A stretch of 64,000 nt of DNA, from positions 62,001 through 126,000 of the forward strand of contig NZ_LN881721.1 in the NCBI RefSeq assembly GCF_001457415.1, read 5' to 3'. Source of the DNA: Gorillibacterium timonense. Lineage in GTDB: Bacteria; Bacillota; Bacilli; Paenibacillales; NBRC-103111. The translations under genes were made by a program, and so were the position numbers. Position 1 is the first letter of the stretch. Each line of letters opens with the position of its first letter. Positions 61,152-64,000 of the stretch are shown piece by piece. Below the pieces are notes generated by a model, which did not search any database, was not told the origin of the DNA, and was given only the letters and a program-made list of their open reading frames with translations.

Positions 61152-62078
61152 TCAAACCGGAAAAAGGGCTTGAGCCAGTTGAATGACAATCGTCAACGAG
61201 ATACTGCTTAACAGCGTGGATACAAGCACAGCTTGCGCGGCGAAACCAGGCTCGTTATCGTATTCGAGTGCGAGGGCTGCACTGTTTCGTGAGGTGGGTA
61301 TGGCGCTTGCAATCAATAACGCTTGTGCGGTGATGCCGTGCACATGCAGGAGATGAAGCAAGATCCCTGCGCAAGCAGGCGCTGCCGCAAGTCGCACGAA
61401 GCTGCTCATGAGGACAGCCGATGTATTTTGCTTCAGCGGGGTGGATACAAGCTGTGCTCCTATCGATAGTAAGGCGAAGCTCAACATCCCATCGGCGATC
61501 GTGGATAAGGGCGAAAGCAGAGTAGTCGGAACTTGAATATGCGCAAGGCGCAGCAGGGCACCAAGGATGAGGGCATAGATGACGGGCATCTTACCAAATT
61601 GAAGCAAGGAATTTCGCCAACCGCTTGCGGCGCGGCTGACGTTGAACAGCCCGAAGGTGAAGGTGGTGAACAACTCAAAGGTGACGACCATCACTTGAAT
61701 CGACAGAGCGAACGGATCATGCTTGAAGGCCATGGCATTGACCGGAATGCCGATATTGCCGTTGTTGGTCAGCAAGGTGCTGTTGGCGAAGCTGCCCGCC
61801 AGGGATCGGGGAAAACCGAGCAAGCGGCTGATGCCCTGACTAAGCAGCAAGACAACGACAAACTGCAGCGCCAGAAAGCCAACTATCGTGACCACTAAGG
61901 AAGCGGTGAGCGAGGCTTCGTACACCTTCACAAATGCCAGAGCGGGCAAATAGTAATACATGATCAACTTGGAAAAGCTTCCGAGAGCGAATTGGAACTT
62001 GCGGTGGAGCACAGCACCGATGCCAAGGGGAATCAAGATCGGGATGATGACCTGCAGCAACGTATCCGCGATGGTCAT
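61152..62078 (-). CDS. AEC family transporter
   Basis: 308 residues, about ten hydrophobic segments, of the auxin-efflux-carrier (AEC) family. NSTLLTNNGNIGIPVNAMAF is the characteristic broken-helix block in TM4, and ASAIPTSRNSAALALEYDNEP the second. Members export small organic anions such as malate. The gene starts 4 bases after the UPF0173 stop, so the two form an operon. Confidence 0.85.
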   Translation of the reverse strand: MTIADTLLQVIIPILIPLGIGAVLHRKFQFALGSFSKLIMYYYLPALAFVKVYEASLTASLVVTIVGFLALQFVVVLLLSQGISRLLGFPRSLAGSFANSTLLTNNGNIGIPVNAMAFKHDPFALSIQVMVVTFELFTTFTFGLFNVSRAASGWRNSLLQFGKMPVIYALILGALLRLAHIQVPTTLLSPLSTIADGMLSFALLSIGAQLVSTPLKQNTSAVLMSSFVRLAAAPACAGILLHLLHVHGITAQALLIASAIPTSRNSAALALEYDNEPGFAAQAVLVSTLLSSISLTIVIQLAQALFPV

Positions 62079-62082
62079 GGGC

Positions 62083-62790
62083 TTACTTCTCTACCAAACT
62101 GCGCTCAGGTGCAAAGCTATCTCCAGGCTGCATGTGCCGGCCATGGATTCCCTTGGCCTCCAACGCCTGCACGAATGCAGCGGCGTCTTGGCTGATGGGC
62201 GGGAAGGTGTCGTAATGAATCGGGACGACGCAGCGGGCGTTAAGCCACTCTGCCGCAATCCCGGCATCCTCCGGCCCCATCGTGAACCGGCCGCCGATGG
62301 GAAGGAAGGCCACGTCGATAGCGAAGCGTTCGCCGAGCCATCGCATGTCGGTGAAGAGTCCGGTGTCTCCGGCATGATAGAGGGTGAACCCGCCCATTTG
62401 CAGGATAATACCGACCGGAGAGCCGGTGTAGATCAGCTGCCCGTCCTCGGTGATGGCAGATGAGGCATGCTGAGCCGGTGTAAAGAAGACGCGTCCGAAC
62501 GGAAACTCCCAGGAACCGCCAATATGCAGGGCTTCGGTGGCAACGCCATCCTTTGCTAAGAACAGTGTCAATTCCTCCGGCGCTATGATGGTGGCGTTAT
62601 TTTGTTTTGCCAGGGGGATTGCGTCGGTGATATGATCGAAGTGCCCGTGGGTCAGCAAAATGTGTTGAACCTGAATTTGGTCGAGCGTAGTGACGGCTAT
62701 TGGGTTCTCGGTTATGTAAGGATCAATGATGATGGAATGCGGTCCTTCGGTGATTTGAATACAAGAATGGCCGTGATAATGAATGTTCAT
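62083..62790 (-). CDS. UPF0173 metal-dependent hydrolase (metallo-beta-lactamase fold)
   Basis: 235 residues with the HxHxDH motif THGHFDHITD, the early MNIHYHGHSCIQI typical of UPF0173, HAGDTGLFTDM (metal-bridging Asp) and IPIHYDTFPPI near the C-terminus. Substrate unknown. AAAAAGGAGAGG precedes ATG 62790. First gene of the operon with the AEC transporter, divergent from the PaaX-like regulator. Confidence 0.85.
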   Translation of the reverse strand: MNIHYHGHSCIQITEGPHSIIIDPYITENPIAVTTLDQIQVQHILLTHGHFDHITDAIPLAKQNNATIIAPEELTLFLAKDGVATEALHIGGSWEFPFGRVFFTPAQHASSAITEDGQLIYTGSPVGIILQMGGFTLYHAGDTGLFTDMRWLGERFAIDVAFLPIGGRFTMGPEDAGIAAEWLNARCVVPIHYDTFPPISQDAAAFVQALEAKGIHGRHMQPGDSFAPERSLVEK

Positions 62791-62821
62791 CGGTAAGCCC
62801 TCTCCTTTTTATAATATAAAT

Positions 62822-62840
62822 TTTAACGACCGATGTTAAA
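62822..62840. promoter_or_regulatory. Inverted repeat between UPF0173 and PaaX-like genes
   Basis: TTTAAC-GACCGAT-GTTAAA, a possible operator for the PaaX-like protein in the divergent promoter region. A second palindromic run, CGTTATATTATACG, follows at 62843. Confidence 0.4.
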
Positions 62841-62914
62841 TACGTTATATTATACGAGCGCTTAAGATGTCAATCTCTTTCTGTTCATTTTTGGATATGG
62901 AGGGAGGGTGTCCC

Positions 62915-63751
62915 TTGCTATCGATAGAAAAACAGCTGCTTTATCTCGTCGCCAGCGGAGACGGTGCGGGCCCGGGGGCTGCTGTAAAGCGTCTTGTAAG
63001 TGTATATGAGGCGCGCGGCGTCTCTCATCAAATCGTCCGCAATTCGCTTGCAAGCTTGAAGAAGGAAGGCTACGTTGCTTCCTCTGAACGATCCCGTTAT
63101 GTAGTCACCCCGCTTGGCGAAGACTTCATCGGGATGATAAACCGGAAGCCCCGCCTGTATGAGCAGGAATGGAATGGGCTCTGGTGCATGGTGCTGTTCG
63201 AAGTGCCGGAGGCGGATCGGAGGAAGCGGGATCGGCTGAGATCCGATTTGCTGCAGCTTGGATTTGGTGCGCTGTACAAAAGTGTTTATGTCTCGCCGTG
63301 GGATTGCCGGGATGAAGTGGTGCGGCTCAGTGAGTTATACGAGATCACCGATTGCGTGACGGTCATGGAGTCGCGGTTTCTCCACAACTGTATCTCTGTA
63401 GACAAGGCCAGAGACTTGTGGCAGCTTGACGCGATTCAAGACCTGTATGTGAGCGGGGAGAGCTGGTATCGGACGGAGTTTGCGCCCGCGCTAGAGCTCG
63501 TCAAGGGAGGGGAAGCGGGTGACGATGGGCTTGGCCTGTTTGTCCGTTTCTTGGAATTGGGCGAGAAGATCGCTGATTTCAGTCTGCGCGATCCGATGCT
63601 GCCGGATGCTTTGCTGCCACAGGATTGGCGGGGCAAGCAAGTCTTGCTGGAATTTGATCGCTGTTTGCTGCAGATCGCACGATCGATTCCGGAATCTTCT
63701 CCCTATCGCCCGTTTGTGAATCGCTTCTTGTCGTTCATGTGGAATGAGTAG
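62915..63751 (+). CDS. PaaX family transcriptional regulator
   Basis: 278 residues. The N-terminal winged helix (SVYEARGVSHQIVRNSLASLKKEGYVASSERSRYVVTPLG), a central Cas2-like domain (WNGLWCMVLFEVPEADRRKRDRLRSDLLQLGFGALYKSVYVSPW) and a C-terminal PaaX_C domain match PaaX, known as a CoA-thioester-responsive repressor. TTG 62915 follows GGAGGGAGGG by 6 bases and is preferred to ATG 62897. It is divergent from the UPF0173/AEC operon, its probable target. Confidence 0.82.
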   Translation: MLSIEKQLLYLVASGDGAGPGAAVKRLVSVYEARGVSHQIVRNSLASLKKEGYVASSERSRYVVTPLGEDFIGMINRKPRLYEQEWNGLWCMVLFEVPEADRRKRDRLRSDLLQLGFGALYKSVYVSPWDCRDEVVRLSELYEITDCVTVMESRFLHNCISVDKARDLWQLDAIQDLYVSGESWYRTEFAPALELVKGGEAGDDGLGLFVRFLELGEKIADFSLRDPMLPDALLPQDWRGKQVLLEFDRCLLQIARSIPESSPYRPFVNRFLSFMWNE

Positions 63752-63852
63752 CAGATTGGAAACGAAAATGCGATATAGAGATAAAACACTGCGGACTTAC
63801 GGTTCCCGGCAGTAAGCCCCACAAGCGGGCTCTCCTGGCCCGCTCGCAAAAA

Positions 63853-63902
63853 GATCGCCCTCCGCTTGGCTGGAATGCCAAGAAGACGGGCGATCCTTTT
63901 TT
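63853..63902 (+). terminator. Terminator after the PaaX-like gene
   Basis: Outer stem GATCGCCC/GGGCGATC and inner stem CTTGGC/GCCAAG, followed by CTTTTTTG. From 63903 to the window end no further gene is supported. Confidence 0.85.
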
Positions 63903-64000
63903 GCAGGCGACGGTGTCGGTCACCCTCATTCCTCATCAGAAAGGAAGGCTTTCACGCTTGTAAAGAGGGAGTCCTTCGGGCGGGACCACAAGCGATATGC

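Noticed and set aside
1-64000. tRNA, rRNA, known riboswitch classes and origin sequences
   Set aside because: Reading both strands I found no cloverleaf with a GGTTCRA arm, no rRNA segment, no DnaA-box cluster and no classic riboswitch consensus; a covariance-model scan would be decisive.

Overview
The window looks like a chromosomal segment of a spore-forming Bacillales bacterium, most likely Paenibacillus or a close relative. The evidence is a large surface protein with three C-terminal SLH domains, a CwlJ/SleB-type spore-cortex hydrolase, strong AGGAGG ribosome sites with frequent TTG/GTG starts, Cfr-like and ABC-F proteins, and DUF2089/DUF4037/DUF5694 genes. No rRNA, tRNA or CRISPR array was seen. 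The assignment is inference from gene content, not a search result.

Layout. 0-4 kb: an RlhA-like U32 protein (cut by the window edge), an ABC-F ATPase and a DUF2834 membrane protein. 4.8-6.3 kb: a low-GC two-gene operon (DUF4747 protein plus membrane protein) that could be a defence module, followed by a divergent pair of an XRE regulator and a small acidic protein. 7-9 kb: a Nif3-like protein and a PNPOx-fold protein. 9-13.7 kb: a 7TM sensor kinase gene split by a 1.8-kb IS110/IS1111-type element, with its BTAD response regulator intact downstream. 13.9-17.8 kb: an SLH surface protein with a seven-repeat propeller and three 681-bp tandem repeats. 18-24.5 kb: aminopeptidase P, CwlJ-like hydrolase, and an MCP-CheW-CheA operon. 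25-29.5 kb: small accessory genes, gene fragments, and a Cfr-like rRNA methyltransferase behind a long structured leader. 29.6-42 kb: metabolic, transport and regulatory genes (AraC/DHA2 pair, kinase-like phosphotransferase, MocR/GNAT pair, a serpin, an S41 protease, a DUF2089 operon, a DHA1 transporter).

42.4-48.9 kb is an AT-rich defence island. It holds a MqsR-like toxin with a Zn-ribbon/HTH/Panacea antitoxin under a palindrome-controlled promoter, an unknown small gene, a type II Thoeris pair (TM-macro ThsA and TIR ThsB, start and stop overlapping), and a closely spaced third gene for a 921-aa protein with a DUF4062-like N-terminus. A strong terminator closes the island. Next to it lies a second copy of the XRE/small-acidic-protein module. 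Both copies therefore sit just downstream of an AT-rich accessory island.

49.8-64 kb: an AraC regulator with an effector-binding domain, DUF4037, DUF5694 and YjcQ/SUKH-like genes, then a two-component system whose promoter repeats reappear with identical spacing in front of a His-rich membrane protein and pspA, indicating a small envelope-stress regulon. The window closes with a secreted LRR/propeller protein, an AEC transporter with a UPF0173 hydrolase, and a divergent PaaX-like regulator.
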